From positions 372,001 through 436,000 of the forward strand of contig CANNGN010000003.1 in NCBI GenBank assembly GCA_947504195.1: a stretch of 64,000 nt of DNA. The letters are read 5' to 3'. Made by a program: the position numbers and the translations under genes. The notes under the pieces were generated by a model, which saw only the letters and a list, made by a program, of their open reading frames with translations, was not told the DNA's origin and did not search any database. The stretch comes from an uncultured Vibrio sp. (GTDB lineage: Bacteria > Pseudomonadota > Gammaproteobacteria > Enterobacterales > Vibrionaceae). Below, piece after piece: positions 54,843 through 64,000 of this stretch (the stretch's first letter is position 1; each line of letters begins with the position of its first letter).

Positions 54843-55193
54843 TTATTGGTACACTGGCACATCATAATCTTGTGCTTCATCACTGTATGCTGTGACTATC
54901 ACATCCGCAACCAAACCCGTTTCGGCCTCGACCTGAGTTTGGAAAAATTGCTTAATCTGTTTGCGTCGACCATGTGCAGCCCATGCCTCTGCATCACGCC
55001 AAATTTCATTAAATACGATCGAATACTCACTTCTCGTCGCACTAGGGTGATCGATTTGACGTGTAACACAATATTGTATGCATCCCTCTTCGCGATAAGA
55101 GTCTGGTTCTAGCGCTTTCAATACTTCAAACAGCTCTGCCTCTTTTCCCGTCTTAGGTTTAAATTGCGCTAATACATACACTCGGCTTGTCAT
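54843..55193 (-). CDS. ABM-domain monooxygenase (quinol monooxygenase-like)
   Basis: 116 residues with AGGAG before the ATG. The antibiotic biosynthesis monooxygenase fold is visible: VYVLAQFKPKTGKEAELFEVLKAL, EEGCIQYCVTRQID, and the conserved FNEIWRDAEAWAAHGRR segment. Relatives include YgiN. They act without cofactor on quinols or small aromatics. A GcvA-like LysR gene ends 66 bases upstream on the same strand, which suggests control by it. Confidence 0.87.
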   Translation of the reverse strand: MTSRVYVLAQFKPKTGKEAELFEVLKALEPDSYREEGCIQYCVTRQIDHPSATRSEYSIVFNEIWRDAEAWAAHGRRKQIKQFFQTQVEAETGLVADVIVTAYSDEAQDYDVPVYQ

Positions 55194-55259
55194 AATATCT
55201 CCTAATCATATTTATTGAAGTGCGCTAATTTGCTTTACTAATATAAGCGCATTCCACTA

Positions 55260-56225
55260 TCAATTTCGTTGCCCAACAATCTCTATAACACTATCGTCTT
55301 CGTCTGGTAAATTGAGTAAATTTATACCTTCCACATCTTTTTGTTGAAAGATATGAACCTCTGAATTTAGCCAATCCGCAAACGCACGTATTTTCTCTCG
55401 ATGAAATGACCCTTTTGGTGCGCACAAATAGTAACTGTATTTCGACTTCACCGCTCGATTACCAATACGCACTAATTTACTCTCGTGAAGATAGCGATAG
55501 GTTAAGCTATGTTTCACCAATGCTACACCTTGTGCAGCCAATGCGCCTTCCATAACAAATTGTGAACCATCATACTTTAACGAAGCTTGAGCACTGCACA
55601 TTTGCATCTTTTCAAACCACAACCCCCACGTCATATCGGGCCAAACATCTTCGATTAAGTCTGCTTTACTCAAATCGCTAATATCATATAGTGAGAGTTC
55701 TTCCTGATAACTGGGGTGACATACAGGGTATAAAATTTCATCCATCAACCAGATTGTTTCTAAATGAGGGTAATTTCCATCACCATAACGAATGCACACA
55801 TCGATTGAACCATCTTGAAAATCCACCATGTCATAGCCAGGATCTACAAGCATCGACAGTGAAGGATGGAGTTTACGAAATGCTTTGATTCTGGGGATTA
55901 ACCAATGCTGAGCAAAGGTAGGGTGAGTAGAAATGGCTAAACGGTTGGGTTGTGGGTCTTGATGGAGCTTTCTTAGTCCATCTTTTAGCTCTGTAAACCC
56001 TCTTTGTGCTGAATGATAAAGAATCACACCTTCGGGTGTTAAGGTCACTTTCCGGTGCTGACGAACGAAAAGTTCACATTGCAACGACTCTTCAAGTTGA
56101 CGTATCTGTTGGCTAATCGCAGCAGAGGTGACAAACAATTGTTCCGCCGCAGCTTTAAAACTGCCTTTTTCAGCAGCAACATAAAAGTAGTACATCCCAA
56201 GGAGTGGCGGTATTCGTTCTTTCAC
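55260..56225 (-). CDS. GcvA-like LysR-family regulator
   Basis: 321 residues. HTH at about residues 8-66 (YYFYVAAEKGSFKAAAEQLFVTSAAISQQIRQLEESLQCELFVRQHR). The effector domain carries the GcvA/AmpR-type signatures LAISTHPTFAQHWLIPRIKAFRKLHPSL and SIDVCIRYGDGNYPHLET. It is followed on the same strand by the ABM monooxygenase gene and may be transcribed with it. The target is unknown. Confidence 0.9.
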   Translation of the reverse strand: MKERIPPLLGMYYFYVAAEKGSFKAAAEQLFVTSAAISQQIRQLEESLQCELFVRQHRKVTLTPEGVILYHSAQRGFTELKDGLRKLHQDPQPNRLAISTHPTFAQHWLIPRIKAFRKLHPSLSMLVDPGYDMVDFQDGSIDVCIRYGDGNYPHLETIWLMDEILYPVCHPSYQEELSLYDISDLSKADLIEDVWPDMTWGLWFEKMQMCSAQASLKYDGSQFVMEGALAAQGVALVKHSLTYRYLHESKLVRIGNRAVKSKYSYYLCAPKGSFHREKIRAFADWLNSEVHIFQQKDVEGINLLNLPDEDDSVIEIVGQRN

Positions 56226-56905
56226 TTAAGTCATCCTTAATCAACAGCAGAGCTTTCGCACCCCAAAAACCAGTTGAATCGTCTAAGTATTGGGTATATG
56301 AACATAGAGAGCAAGTGAATAAAACAGAAAAACTAACACTTTCAATAATTAACAATAAAAAGGCAATATGTTCACCGAGAGAGAACAATAAGAGTCCTCT
56401 TCTCGATACTCACACACTATGACAAGATCTCTCGATAGGTTTCACACCTTAAAGTGTATCCAACAACACCTTCCATTGCGTTAAGGTGATATCGCTCTCA
56501 ATTATTGGAGCACTAGAATGACTATTTGTATGACTTACTCCACAAAACAACCAATTACATGATGTCGAGACGTAAAATCAGGATTGCCATAGATGACTAA
56601 AAGTCGGCCTAAGTAATCTGAAATTCAATCCAGACGAATCTCTTTTTACAATAAAAAATGTGCATCAAAATCTAAGTTATCCCATTGATTATTAGATATA
56701 AAACTCGAGTGAAATCAAGTTATAAAATGTACGAATACAAGCTTGCCTGATAGGTTTGCTTATTCATATCAATAGGCACTTTTCTCCTAACGATACCCCT
56801 CTTTTTCTTAGCTTTCTCATTTGCATGACAAATTGAATTACCACCTATACTCATTCTAACTATTGTTAAACATCAGCTCTTACCAAAAGGTACACGAGGT
56901 TATTT
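56226..56905. other. Long intergenic region upstream of MCP gene
   Basis: 680 bases between divergent genes. Short open frames at 56204-56422 and 56170-56388 have no ribosome-binding site or recognisable product. An inverted repeat CACCTTAA (56445-56452) with TTAAGGTG (56481-56488), spaced by 28 bases, is the only clear structure. A small RNA or missed gene cannot be excluded. Confidence 0.4.
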
Positions 56906-58897
56906 ATGAATTTGTCGGTTGTTATGAGAACTCTACTCGGGTTCATCCTAATGTTTTGTTTAATTATTACGATTACGTTTATTAGTCAGCTCAATATTCG
57001 AAATCTAGAAACACAAATGCATACAACGGTCGGCCAACTCTCGCCCATGGCAGAGCGCGTAAACCAACAATCAGGTTTACTGCTAAACGCCGTTCGTTTA
57101 GTCGGACTCCACAGCGCAGAAACTGATGGCACACAGCTCGAACACCTTAAGCAAAATACAAAACAGTCGATCGAGGCGTACAAAACACTAAGCCAAGAAC
57201 TCACGGAACAAAGCCGAGAATATCCGAAAATCTCAAACCTTCTATCTGAAATAGCCCCGAAAGCTGAACAACTATTCTCACTTGCAAACCAGCAGTTCAT
57301 AACCCGAGAGCAATGGTTAGTCGTCGATCAAACACTTCAAGATCAAAGTAGTTCATTCTCCTTAGATTGGAGCTACTTCGCCGATGACGGTGAAGCTGTT
57401 GTTGGAATGGTGTCGAGTGATTTAGCTTGGCTTGCGAAAGGACTGATCAAAGATGGCGTTATATTAGGAAGAGCCGTCGACCAAGCTTTGTATGCACCTT
57501 CAAGCGAAGAACAATTGAGCCACTTAGAATCAATACGCGCACATTATGAGTTGCTACTTAGCAAAAGAGAGCAATTGGATGCCGCTGAACCAGGAAGTGT
57601 GGAATTCTTAGACAGCTACTATGAGATTATCGAAGAAGCATTCTCAGCGGAAGGGTTGTTTAACACGATGTCTTCAAGTGGCCAACTGGTTTATGACCAA
57701 CAAAACCAACTCACTGATCTAAACGCTACATTGAGTGAGGCACTTGAATTACTCAGCCAAGCCAGCTCGGAAGTATCGGTAGAGCTAGAGCAAGCAGAGG
57801 CACTCAGCGTCAAAACAGTAGAGGACAGCATGCTGCAAATGTTAGTCGTGGTCGTTCTTTCTATTGCCGTCGCACTTGCAATTACCTGGAGTGTGACCAG
57901 AAGTATCCGAGGACCATTAAAACGCACACTACAGCAAATGCAAAGATTAGTTAGTGGCGATTTCACCCATCAAATTGATGTGCATTCACAAGATGAATTT
58001 GGACAAATTGCCAACCAACTTAATACACTTACCGACCAGCTAAAACAAGTCATCGGTGACATGGTAGGCAGTGCGAAACAACTCGGAGATGCCTCTGACC
58101 ATGGCCTTGAAGCTAGCGAACAAACCCGTACATTAATTCGAGAACAAAAAAGTCAAACCGAAATCGTTGCTGGCGCAGTAGAAGAAATGGAACAAGGCGT
58201 ACAAGAAGTCTCATTAGAAGCCAATACTGCACGTGATGAAATCGTTACCGTCAGTGACCTAGCCGAAGTTGGACGCAAGTCGGTACAACTGACTCAACAA
58301 ACCACCATCGAATTGCAACACACTATGACAGATGCCGTCGCTAAAGTTGATCAACTTAAGCAACAATCCGATGCTATCGGTTCAATCCTAGATGTTATTC
58401 AGGGCATCGCTGAGCAAACTAACTTACTGGCATTAAACGCCGCTATCGAAGCTGCTCGGGCTGGTGAACAAGGACGAGGTTTCGCAGTCGTCGCTGACGA
58501 AGTCAGAAGCTTGGCAGGACGCACTCAAAATGCAACCGTTGAGATTTATGAAATGATTGAAGCTCTCCAGAGTGTCACAGAGTCTACCTCTTCGCTAATG
58601 CGCAAAGGCGATAGCATGGTCAACGACTGTCTATCCCATGCAGATGAAAACCAAAACAAATTGGTTGAGATTACAGATTTGCTAGAGAACATTCGTGAAC
58701 GCAGTCAACATATTGCCTCCACTGCTCAAGATAAGCTCGCGGTAGCTGGGCAAGTTGCTCACAGTGTGCATAAAATCGTTGAACTAGGAGATGCAACATT
58801 CCAGGAAGCGGAAAAAAATGAAACTGTCAGCAGAGAACTAAAAGGACAATCAGAGCAACAATTAGATCAAGTGTCCATTTTTAAAATCGCTAATTAG
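56906..58897 (+). CDS. Methyl-accepting chemotaxis protein
   Basis: 663 residues. TM1 at about 9-27, a long helical periplasmic domain (about 30-308), TM2 at about 309-329, HAMP (about 330-383) and the signalling domain, whose hairpin tip reads [20 protein letters not shown] and [19 protein letters not shown]. The periplasmic part is helical, unlike Cache-type sensors. Ligand unknown. The following HbpS-like and TTT transport genes suggest that attraction to a carboxylate could be coordinated with its uptake. The tail has no NWETF pentapeptide. Confidence 0.94.
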   Translation: MNLSVVMRTLLGFILMFCLIITITFISQLNIRNLETQMHTTVGQLSPMAERVNQQSGLLLNAVRLVGLHSAETDGTQLEHLKQNTKQSIEAYKTLSQELTEQSREYPKISNLLSEIAPKAEQLFSLANQQFITREQWLVVDQTLQDQSSSFSLDWSYFADDGEAVVGMVSSDLAWLAKGLIKDGVILGRAVDQALYAPSSEEQLSHLESIRAHYELLLSKREQLDAAEPGSVEFLDSYYEIIEEAFSAEGLFNTMSSSGQLVYDQQNQLTDLNATLSEALELLSQASSEVSVELEQAEALSVKTVEDSMLQMLVVVVLSIAVALAITWSVTRSIRGPLKRTLQQMQRLVSGDFTHQIDVHSQDEFGQIANQLNTLTDQLKQVIGDMVGSAKQLGDASDHGLEASEQTRTLIREQKSQTEIVAGAVEEMEQGVQEVSLEANTARDEIVTVSDLAEVGRKSVQLTQQTTIELQHTMTDAVAKVDQLKQQSDAIGSILDVIQGIAEQTNLLALNAAIEAARAGEQGRGFAVVADEVRSLAGRTQNATVEIYEMIEALQSVTESTSSLMRKGDSMVNDCLSHADENQNKLVEITDLLENIRERSQHIASTAQDKLAVAGQVAHSVHKIVELGDATFQEAEKNETVSRELKGQSEQQLDQVSIFKIAN

Positions 58898-59076
58898 ATA
58901 GATTTTGTACGTTCACTCATAGCAATAAAGTTCATAAAAATGAGAGAGATGCAATTACGTTTTTGTCATATTAAATGATAATAGTGTGATGAAAGCCATG
59001 TAATGGCCAAAATATACATGACGTACAACTTAAAAAGACTAATCTTATTTACATTAAAATTAGCTGAGAGATTTTC

Positions 59077-59547
59077 ATGGATTTACAAAAAATAGCAGCG
59101 GATGCAGTAGAACTTGTCACCCCTTCCATTGAAGCGCTTTTTAAAAAGACATGTCGAAAAGAGTTGCATATCGTGGTTGTTGATCCTCGTATAAAACCAT
59201 GGGAATCAACCTTTGAAGACGCCATTTTATATGAAAAAACATTAGGCAACCCCGAAGAGTGGCAAGTTCCATTTGACGAACTTGCTCGCCAAAAAGCCGC
59301 TCAAGCATGGCGTAATAACTCTGCCAATATCTCTCTTCACACACAACACCCTAGCTCACTTCGCTCGGGCGACGTTCTGTATTACGGTTCGTTCGTTTAT
59401 GGCGATATCGTTGTGGGTTGTAGTGGTGTTGAACCCTGGTTCGATATGCTAGCCGCAAGTTGGGTAGCATTAGCAATAGAACAACTGTGTATCAGTGACT
59501 ACCAAGAAACAAAACGTACCGACCCTACCAAGCGACTGCTCGATTAG
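59077..59547 (+). CDS. HbpS/GlcG-like small protein
   Basis: 156 residues. The C-terminal two thirds (ARQKAAQAWRNNSANISLHTQ, SSLRSGDVLYYGSFVYGDIVVGCSGVEPWFDMLAAS) resemble the GlcG/HbpS (PduO C-terminal-like) fold, though GCSGVEPWFD replaces the usual GVSG. The family includes haem- and cobalamin-related proteins and proteins next to carboxylate genes. It lies 36 bases before tctC, so it is probably in the transport operon. The family call is moderate, the role unknown. Confidence 0.55.
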   Translation: MDLQKIAADAVELVTPSIEALFKKTCRKELHIVVVDPRIKPWESTFEDAILYEKTLGNPEEWQVPFDELARQKAAQAWRNNSANISLHTQHPSSLRSGDVLYYGSFVYGDIVVGCSGVEPWFDMLAASWVALAIEQLCISDYQETKRTDPTKRLLD

Positions 59548-59583
59548 GTAATTAAAACATAATAAGCAAGATGGAGAAGTAGA

Positions 59584-60507
59584 ATGAAAAAGTTGTTGAA
59601 AACCGTATTGATGACTGGACTACTATGTAGCTCAGCAGCAATGGCAGCAGACTACCCTGCCAAAAATATTAAGTTAATTGTTCCTTTTGGTGCTGGTGGT
59701 GGTACGGATGCTGTAGGTCGTACAATTGCAAACAGTACAAAAGATATTTTAGGTAAATCAATCACTGTTGTTAACCGTACTGGCGGCGCAGGTGCTGTAG
59801 GTATGAGCTTTGGTGCGCAACAAAAGCCTGATGGTTACACGCTTACTGTTGTGACTCGTGAAATCGCTTCTCTACCTCAAATGGGCTTAATGCGTCACAC
59901 TGCTGACGACTTCAAATTAATCCGTATGGTTAACTTGGATCCAGCAGTTGTTCTTGTAAACAAAGACAGCGAATACAACACAATCAACGACCTAATCGCA
60001 GCGGCTAAAGCAGCACCAGGTTCTGTGAAATTTGCTTCAACAGCAAAACCAAACTTCTACTTAATGGCGCTTGAAAAAGATCAGAACATTACAATGAATG
60101 CGATCCCATACAATGGCGCATCTGAAGCAATCCCTGCCGTACTTGGTAAACACACCGACGTGACTATGGTTACTCCAGGTGAAGCAATTTCTCAGCTTCG
60201 TTCTGGTCAGTTAAAAGCGTTAGGTGTTATGTCTAAAGAGCGTATTGCGTTCCTACCTGATGTCCCTACTCTTAAAGAGCAAGGCGTAGATGTTTCTACT
60301 GGTACATGGCGTGGACTGGGTGCACCTAAAGATACTCCAGATGAAGTTATCGAAATCTTAGGTAACGCATTCGATCAAGCAATGGCATCTGATGACTTCA
60401 AAGCGTTCATGGAAAAAGGCGCGATGACTATCCATAACATGGATGCAGCTGAGTTTACTCAATTTGTAAAAGATGACAGTGCGGCACTTGGTAGCTTAAT
60501 CAAGTAA
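59584..60507 (+). CDS. tctC: TTT transporter binding protein TctC
   Basis: 307 residues with a signal peptide ending near AMA|ADYP. Family signatures: NIKLIVPFGAGGGTDAVGRT at about residues 28-47, VVNRTGGAGAVGMSFGAQQKPDGYTL, and FASTAKPNFYLMALEKD. It captures a carboxylate in the periplasm, probably citrate- or tricarballylate-like, for TctAB. Codon use looks more biased than in neighbours, suggesting high expression. A hairpin after it would limit read-through to tctB. Confidence 0.95.
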   Translation: MKKLLKTVLMTGLLCSSAAMAADYPAKNIKLIVPFGAGGGTDAVGRTIANSTKDILGKSITVVNRTGGAGAVGMSFGAQQKPDGYTLTVVTREIASLPQMGLMRHTADDFKLIRMVNLDPAVVLVNKDSEYNTINDLIAAAKAAPGSVKFASTAKPNFYLMALEKDQNITMNAIPYNGASEAIPAVLGKHTDVTMVTPGEAISQLRSGQLKALGVMSKERIAFLPDVPTLKEQGVDVSTGTWRGLGAPKDTPDEVIEILGNAFDQAMASDDFKAFMEKGAMTIHNMDAAEFTQFVKDDSAALGSLIK

Positions 60508-60536
60508 TCAAACATCGTTGTCAATGAAATAGAATT

Positions 60537-60578
60537 CGGCATTAGAGCTCTTAGGCTAATGCCGTCTTTTGATTTTAA
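60537..60578 (+). terminator. Hairpin between tctC and tctB
   Basis: CGGCATTAG (60537-60545) pairs with CTAATGCCG (60556-60564), then TCTTTTGATTTT. It should end part of the tctC transcripts, which fits excess binding protein over permease. A separate promoter for tctB may lie in the 175 bases that follow. Confidence 0.75.
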
Positions 60579-60739
60579 CGGCTAGATTTAGTTAATTCTT
60601 TTGTATATCAAACTGTTAGAACAAGATCGACCAAACCGTCATTCGCTGAATAATGGATGCCACGACTTACGGTTTTACACGCAAATTTATTACTTAATTA
60701 TGGCTCGTCTTGTGTAGCCATCAAACATGCAGGTGCGTG

Positions 60740-61192
60740 ATGTTTAATCGAAATACTATCTTACCCATGACCGTCATTGTTATCAGTGTCGTTCTGTTGT
60801 TTTTAATCAACGACTTTGATTTACCACTGTATCGTGATGCCAGTGTCGGGGCTCAATTCTTCCCGACCATGATTGCGATCATACAAATTATTCTTTGTAT
60901 TGTATTGATTGCTAAAGATCGCATGAACAAAGAGCCTGCTGAAGAGACTTCCTCCAAGCCAATATTCTCGAAACTTGCTCTCTATGGGATCATATTTTTG
61001 CTGAGCTATGCTCTGATTATGCAAGTTTTTGGGTATTTAATTGCGAGTCTAGTTTGCTTTACGGCCTACCTTTTATTCTTAAAAGTTAAAAAGGTTAGCT
61101 ACTACGTAACAGCGTGGGTTTTCGTATTTTCTGTTTACTACATATTCGGAGAAGTGTTTTTCATCATGCTTCCCGAAGGCACAATGTTTTAG
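60740..61192 (+). CDS. tctB: TTT transporter small permease TctB
   Basis: 150 residues from the ATG at 60740, five bases after AGGTG; the frame is open from 60710. Four membrane segments; the family pattern FDLPLYRDASVGAQFFPTMIAIIQI at about residues 26-50 is typical. It pairs with TctA, whose ATG lies 9 bases after its stop codon. Confidence 0.92.
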   Translation: MFNRNTILPMTVIVISVVLLFLINDFDLPLYRDASVGAQFFPTMIAIIQIILCIVLIAKDRMNKEPAEETSSKPIFSKLALYGIIFLLSYALIMQVFGYLIASLVCFTAYLLFLKVKKVSYYVTAWVFVFSVYYIFGEVFFIMLPEGTMF

Positions 61193-61201
61193 GGAGCTGT
61201 T

Positions 61202-62692
61202 ATGTTTGAGTACCTGTTACATGGTTTATCGGTGGCGTTCAGCCCATCCATTTTCCCACTGCTCCTATTCGGAGTATTGGGCGGTATTATTTTAGGCGCC
61301 CTACCCGGGCTTACTGCAACAATGGGGGTAGCACTTCTGCTCCCATTCACCTTTGGAATGGAACCAACAGCAGCATTAGTGATGCTCATTGGTGTTTATA
61401 TCGGCGGTATTTATGGCGGTTCAATTGCAGCAATATTACTGAAAACGCCCGGTACCCCAGCTTCAGCAGCAACCGTGCTCGATGGTCATAGCATGGCCAT
61501 TAAAGGTGAAGCTGCTCGTGCATTAAGTATCGCAGCTGTTTCGTCATTTATCGGCGGATTGATTAGTACGGTTATCCTTATCGCAATTGCGCCTCTTCTA
61601 GCAGATTTTGCTTTGCGCTTTAACGCTCCTGAATACTTTGCGTTGGCCATATTTGGATTAACCATCATTGCGAGTATCTCCTCAAAAAGTATCCTAAAAG
61701 GCTTACTTGCAGGTTGTATTGGCTTGCTAGTTGCGACGGTTGGACTTGATCCGATCAGCAGTGTACCGAGATTTACTTTTGGCGTGCTCGATCTTTATAG
61801 TGGAATCAACGTTATCCCAGTATTGATTGGTTTATTTGCATTGTCTGAGGCACTTGGTCAAATCGAAAAACTGTTTGATAAACAAGACGACTTAAATAAA
61901 GATTTCAGCTACAAATTACTGAGTAAAAAAGACGTAAAAACACTCTTACCAACTGCGGTAAAAAGTGGCCTAATCGGAACATCAATTGGTTCAGTACCTG
62001 GCGCAGGCGCGGATATTTCTGCATTCGTTTGTTATAACGAAGCCAAACGGGTTGCAAAAGATCCTGATGAATTCGGCAAAGGCTCTGTTCATGGCCTAGC
62101 GGCAGCCGAAGCAGGAAACAATGGCGTAACGGGTGGTTCTCTCGTTCCGTTGCTTACATTAGGCGTTCCGGGTGATGCTGTTGCGGCTGTATTGTTAGGC
62201 GCACTTATCGTACAGGGTTTAACTCCAGGGCCATTACTATTTAGCCAAAATCCAGAAGTGGTTTACGGTGTATTTAGCTCGATGTTAGTCGCCAATATTG
62301 TAATGTTATTGGTTGGTCTGTTCGGTATTCGCTTCTTCTGTCGCATTATCGAAGTGCCAAAAATCCTAATGATTCCAATGATCATCTTCTTGTCAGTCAT
62401 TGGCGCTTACGCCATTAATAACTCAATGTTCGACATTGGTATTGCGTTAACATTTGGTGTGTTGGGCTATATCTTTACCAAATTAGATATTCCCCTTTCT
62501 CCAATACTGTTGGCCATTATCCTCGGGCCGATGGCGGAAACAAACTTGCGGAAATCGCTGCTTATGTTTGAAGGTAGCTGGTCTTTCTTATATGAACGGC
62601 CAATCGCGGCGGTATTCATATTGATGGCTGTCTTCTCGGTCTATTCAACAATGAAGTTGAAAAAGTCGAAAATAGCCAAGCTCCCCGATTAG
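61202..62692 (+). CDS. tctA: TTT transporter large permease TctA
   Basis: 496 residues with about 11-12 membrane helices. Conserved TctA segments are GALPGLTATMGVALLLPFTF at about residues 32-51, GGIYGGSIAAILLKTPGTPASAAT, and GSVPGAGADISAFVCYNEAKR in the second half, plus ATLILGPMAE-like LLAIILGPMAETNLRKSL near the end. With TctC and TctB it forms a sodium- or proton-driven uptake system. A strong terminator follows. Confidence 0.96.
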   Translation: MFEYLLHGLSVAFSPSIFPLLLFGVLGGIILGALPGLTATMGVALLLPFTFGMEPTAALVMLIGVYIGGIYGGSIAAILLKTPGTPASAATVLDGHSMAIKGEAARALSIAAVSSFIGGLISTVILIAIAPLLADFALRFNAPEYFALAIFGLTIIASISSKSILKGLLAGCIGLLVATVGLDPISSVPRFTFGVLDLYSGINVIPVLIGLFALSEALGQIEKLFDKQDDLNKDFSYKLLSKKDVKTLLPTAVKSGLIGTSIGSVPGAGADISAFVCYNEAKRVAKDPDEFGKGSVHGLAAAEAGNNGVTGGSLVPLLTLGVPGDAVAAVLLGALIVQGLTPGPLLFSQNPEVVYGVFSSMLVANIVMLLVGLFGIRFFCRIIEVPKILMIPMIIFLSVIGAYAINNSMFDIGIALTFGVLGYIFTKLDIPLSPILLAIILGPMAETNLRKSLLMFEGSWSFLYERPIAAVFILMAVFSVYSTMKLKKSKIAKLPD

Positions 62693-62710
62693 CACTATAT
62701 ACCTGCAATC

Positions 62711-62740
62711 AAAGCACTCATTTATTGGGTGCTTTTTTTT
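62711..62740 (+). terminator. Terminator after tctA
   Basis: AAAGCACTC (62711-62719) pairs with GGGTGCTTT (62727-62735, one G-T) and a run of T follows. It ends the TTT operon 18 bases after the tctA stop codon. Confidence 0.9.
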
Positions 62741-63034
62741 GTTTGCCCTCTATCTGCTCCAAGCGATGCATCACAATAGTGATTAGCGCACCATTTTGTT
62801 CCCACTTTCTTCTAGTCCTTCCAGGGTTGCTCTCTATTCCTCAAGCTTCATGCGCTAATAGCGTGCATTAAGCCACGTAACCAATTGTTATTTAAAAAGT
62901 TAATTCATTTGCCGTTTATCGATAGGGGATTGGAATGAATATCGCAATTAGCCACCTTAGTGACGAATTTATTTTTAAGCAAAAAAAGACATCTCATCAT
63001 TTTTTGCTTTTGTTTTCTGCGAAAAGGAAATCTC
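62741..63034. other. Intergenic region upstream of second TRAP operon
   Basis: About 290 bases between the tctA terminator and the next TRAP gene, holding its presumed promoter. A 43-codon ORF from 62936 overlaps the dctQ gene in another frame and is not called. No hairpin or operator was seen. Confidence 0.4.
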
Positions 63035-63544
63035 ATGCCCGGTTTTATTGTTGCCTACGTGAAGTACGTCGATAAGTTTAATCGACTCATAGGCCGCTTT
63101 ATGATGTACGGAATCTTCCTGATTGTGGGCGTTCTAATGTGGTCCTCGATATCCAAAACCTTTTTCATGCCCTCTCTTTGGACCTTAGAATCTGCACAAT
63201 TCATGATGGTCGCCTATTACATTCTTGGCGGGGCTTATGCTATCCAGTTAAAAGCAAATGTCCGTATGGATCTTTTCTATGGTGAATGGTCGGTGAAGAC
63301 GCGAGCATGGATGGATGCCTTCATGGTTTTTTTCCTCATATTTTATCTGTGCGTTCTGCTCTACGGCGGTTTAGAAAGTATGCTCTATTCACTCGAATAT
63401 GGTCAGCGAAGTCGCTCTGCATGGCGGCCTTATTTGTGGCCGATCAAAGCCATAATGTGTTTTGGGTTTGTCATGATGATCCTTCAATCCATTTCACAAC
63501 TGTTTAAAGATATTGCAACTATTCGCGGAGTAGAAATCAAATGA
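63035..63544 (+). CDS. TRAP transporter small permease DctQ (second system)
   Basis: 169 residues from the ATG at 63035, five bases after AAAAGGAAA; the open frame starts earlier at 62960. Four membrane helices with the family pattern SLWTLESAQFMMVAYYILGGAYAIQLKANVRMDLFYGEWS. It overlaps the next gene by ATGA, as usual for TRAP permeases. Its binding protein is not in the window and may lie downstream. Confidence 0.9.
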   Translation: MPGFIVAYVKYVDKFNRLIGRFMMYGIFLIVGVLMWSSISKTFFMPSLWTLESAQFMMVAYYILGGAYAIQLKANVRMDLFYGEWSVKTRAWMDAFMVFFLIFYLCVLLYGGLESMLYSLEYGQRSRSAWRPYLWPIKAIMCFGFVMMILQSISQLFKDIATIRGVEIK

Positions 63545-64000
63545 GTTATGGCACGATCGCAATAATGATGTTTTCGTTAATGATGTTGCTGATGGCAACG
63601 GGACAACGAGTATTTGCCGCCATCGGTGCTGTTGCGGCTATCGCAGCCATGATGTTATGGGGAACGGGTGGTGCAGAAATCCCCTTTACTGCCGCAATTA
63701 AATTAATGAACTGGTATCCAATGCTTACGCTACCGATGTTCATTTTCATGGGTTATGTTCTTTCCGAATCCAAAATAGCAGATGACCTTTATAAGATGTT
63801 CCATGTATGGATGGGACCGATGCCAGGTGGTCTTGCGATCGGTACTATCGGATTAATGGTATTGGTATCAGCGATGAATGGATTATCCGTTGCTGGAATG
63901 GCAATCGGAGCTACGATTGCGTTACCTGAACTCCTGAAACGAAACTATGACAAGAAGATGGTAACTGGAGTCATTCAAGCGGGATCTTCGCTCGGTATTC
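63541..64000 (+). CDS. TRAP transporter large permease DctM (3' partial)
   Basis: The ATG at 63541 overlaps the DctQ stop codon; the frame stays open to the end of the window (153 codons). The start has membrane helices MMFSLMMLLMATG and VAAIAAMMLWGTG, then WYPMLTLPMFIFMGYVLSESK, PGGLAIGTIGLMVLVSAMNGLSVAG and LLKRNYDKKMVTGVIQAGSSLGI, which match DctM in order and spacing. The gene is cut by the window edge. Confidence 0.9.
   Translation, partial: MSYGTIAIMMFSLMMLLMATGQRVFAAIGAVAAIAAMMLWGTGGAEIPFTAAIKLMNWYPMLTLPMFIFMGYVLSESKIADDLYKMFHVWMGPMPGGLAIGTIGLMVLVSAMNGLSVAGMAIGATIALPELLKRNYDKKMVTGVIQAGSSLGI

Noticed and set aside
56170..56422. Short ORFs on both strands upstream of the MCP gene
   Set aside because: No motif, no ribosome-binding site and mutual overlap; treated as chance open frames.
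62936..63067. 43-codon ORF before the second dctQ
   Set aside because: It overlaps the dctQ start in another frame and has no clear ribosome-binding site or motif.

Overview
The window reads as chromosomal DNA of a marine, heterotrophic gammaproteobacterium, most likely Vibrio-like. The basis is indirect: AT-rich DNA, a PL7 alginate lyase, TRAP and TTT carboxylate transporters, a DUF1127 protein, YegP and DUF937 proteins, GGDEF and GGDEF-EAL enzymes and a methyl-accepting chemoreceptor. There are no ribosomal, replication or cell-division genes, no tRNA or rRNA, no IS element and no CRISPR array. The content suits an accessory-rich replicon or region, such as a Vibrio second chromosome, but the genus cannot be fixed from this sequence alone.

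Layout. 1-3601: 3' part of a very large repeat protein ending in an alpha-helical domain, probably extracellular and polysaccharide-related. 3932-8751: secreted propeller protein, DUF937, YegP-like protein and a HerA-like ATPase with a coiled-coil tail. 8997-11403: cytochrome b561 with YceI, YjbR-like protein, methyltransferase. 11414-16558: EamA exporter with divergent LysR, NifW-like protein, membrane protein, HxlR regulator divergent from a nitroreductase, MscL. 16962-22966: PAS-GGDEF, Rossmann protein, a second EamA exporter with a structured leader, AEC transporter, DUF1127, YegD. 23140-31510: a mostly plus-strand run of small accessory genes (DfrA1-like DHFR, HAD phosphatases, SMR pump, GNATs, STAS, DUF1330, PLP enzyme, LysE, YcnI). 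31652-36268: PL7 lyase, HAD, metallopeptidase, GST with divergent LysR.

36279-41398: NarL-type two-component system next to a complete DctPQM TRAP transporter, the likely sensing and uptake pair for a carboxylate. 41776-45525: ogt and alkA (alkylation repair), then serA and an unusual-type serC. 45757-50821: a LacI-type-sensor/PAS/GGDEF/EAL protein divergent from an orphan TAXI binding protein. 50892-54621: two tandem paralogous seven-repeat lipoproteins. 54843-56225: ABM monooxygenase and a GcvA-like LysR. 56906-64000: chemoreceptor, HbpS/GlcG-like protein, TctC-TctB-TctA transporter and the start of a second TRAP (DctQ-DctM) running off the window.

The most interesting unexplained structure is the leader of the EamA exporter at 18609-19529. 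It holds a 17-codon leader ORF with a strong ribosome-binding site, whose last codons can pair with one arm of a downstream hairpin, followed by a second hairpin that covers the exporter's own Shine-Dalgarno sequence. This is the layout of a ribosome-controlled attenuator. Other items worth a second look are the chromosomal DfrA1-like DHFR outside any visible cassette, the LacI-sensor c-di-GMP enzyme, the serA and unusual serC pair, and the large repeat protein.
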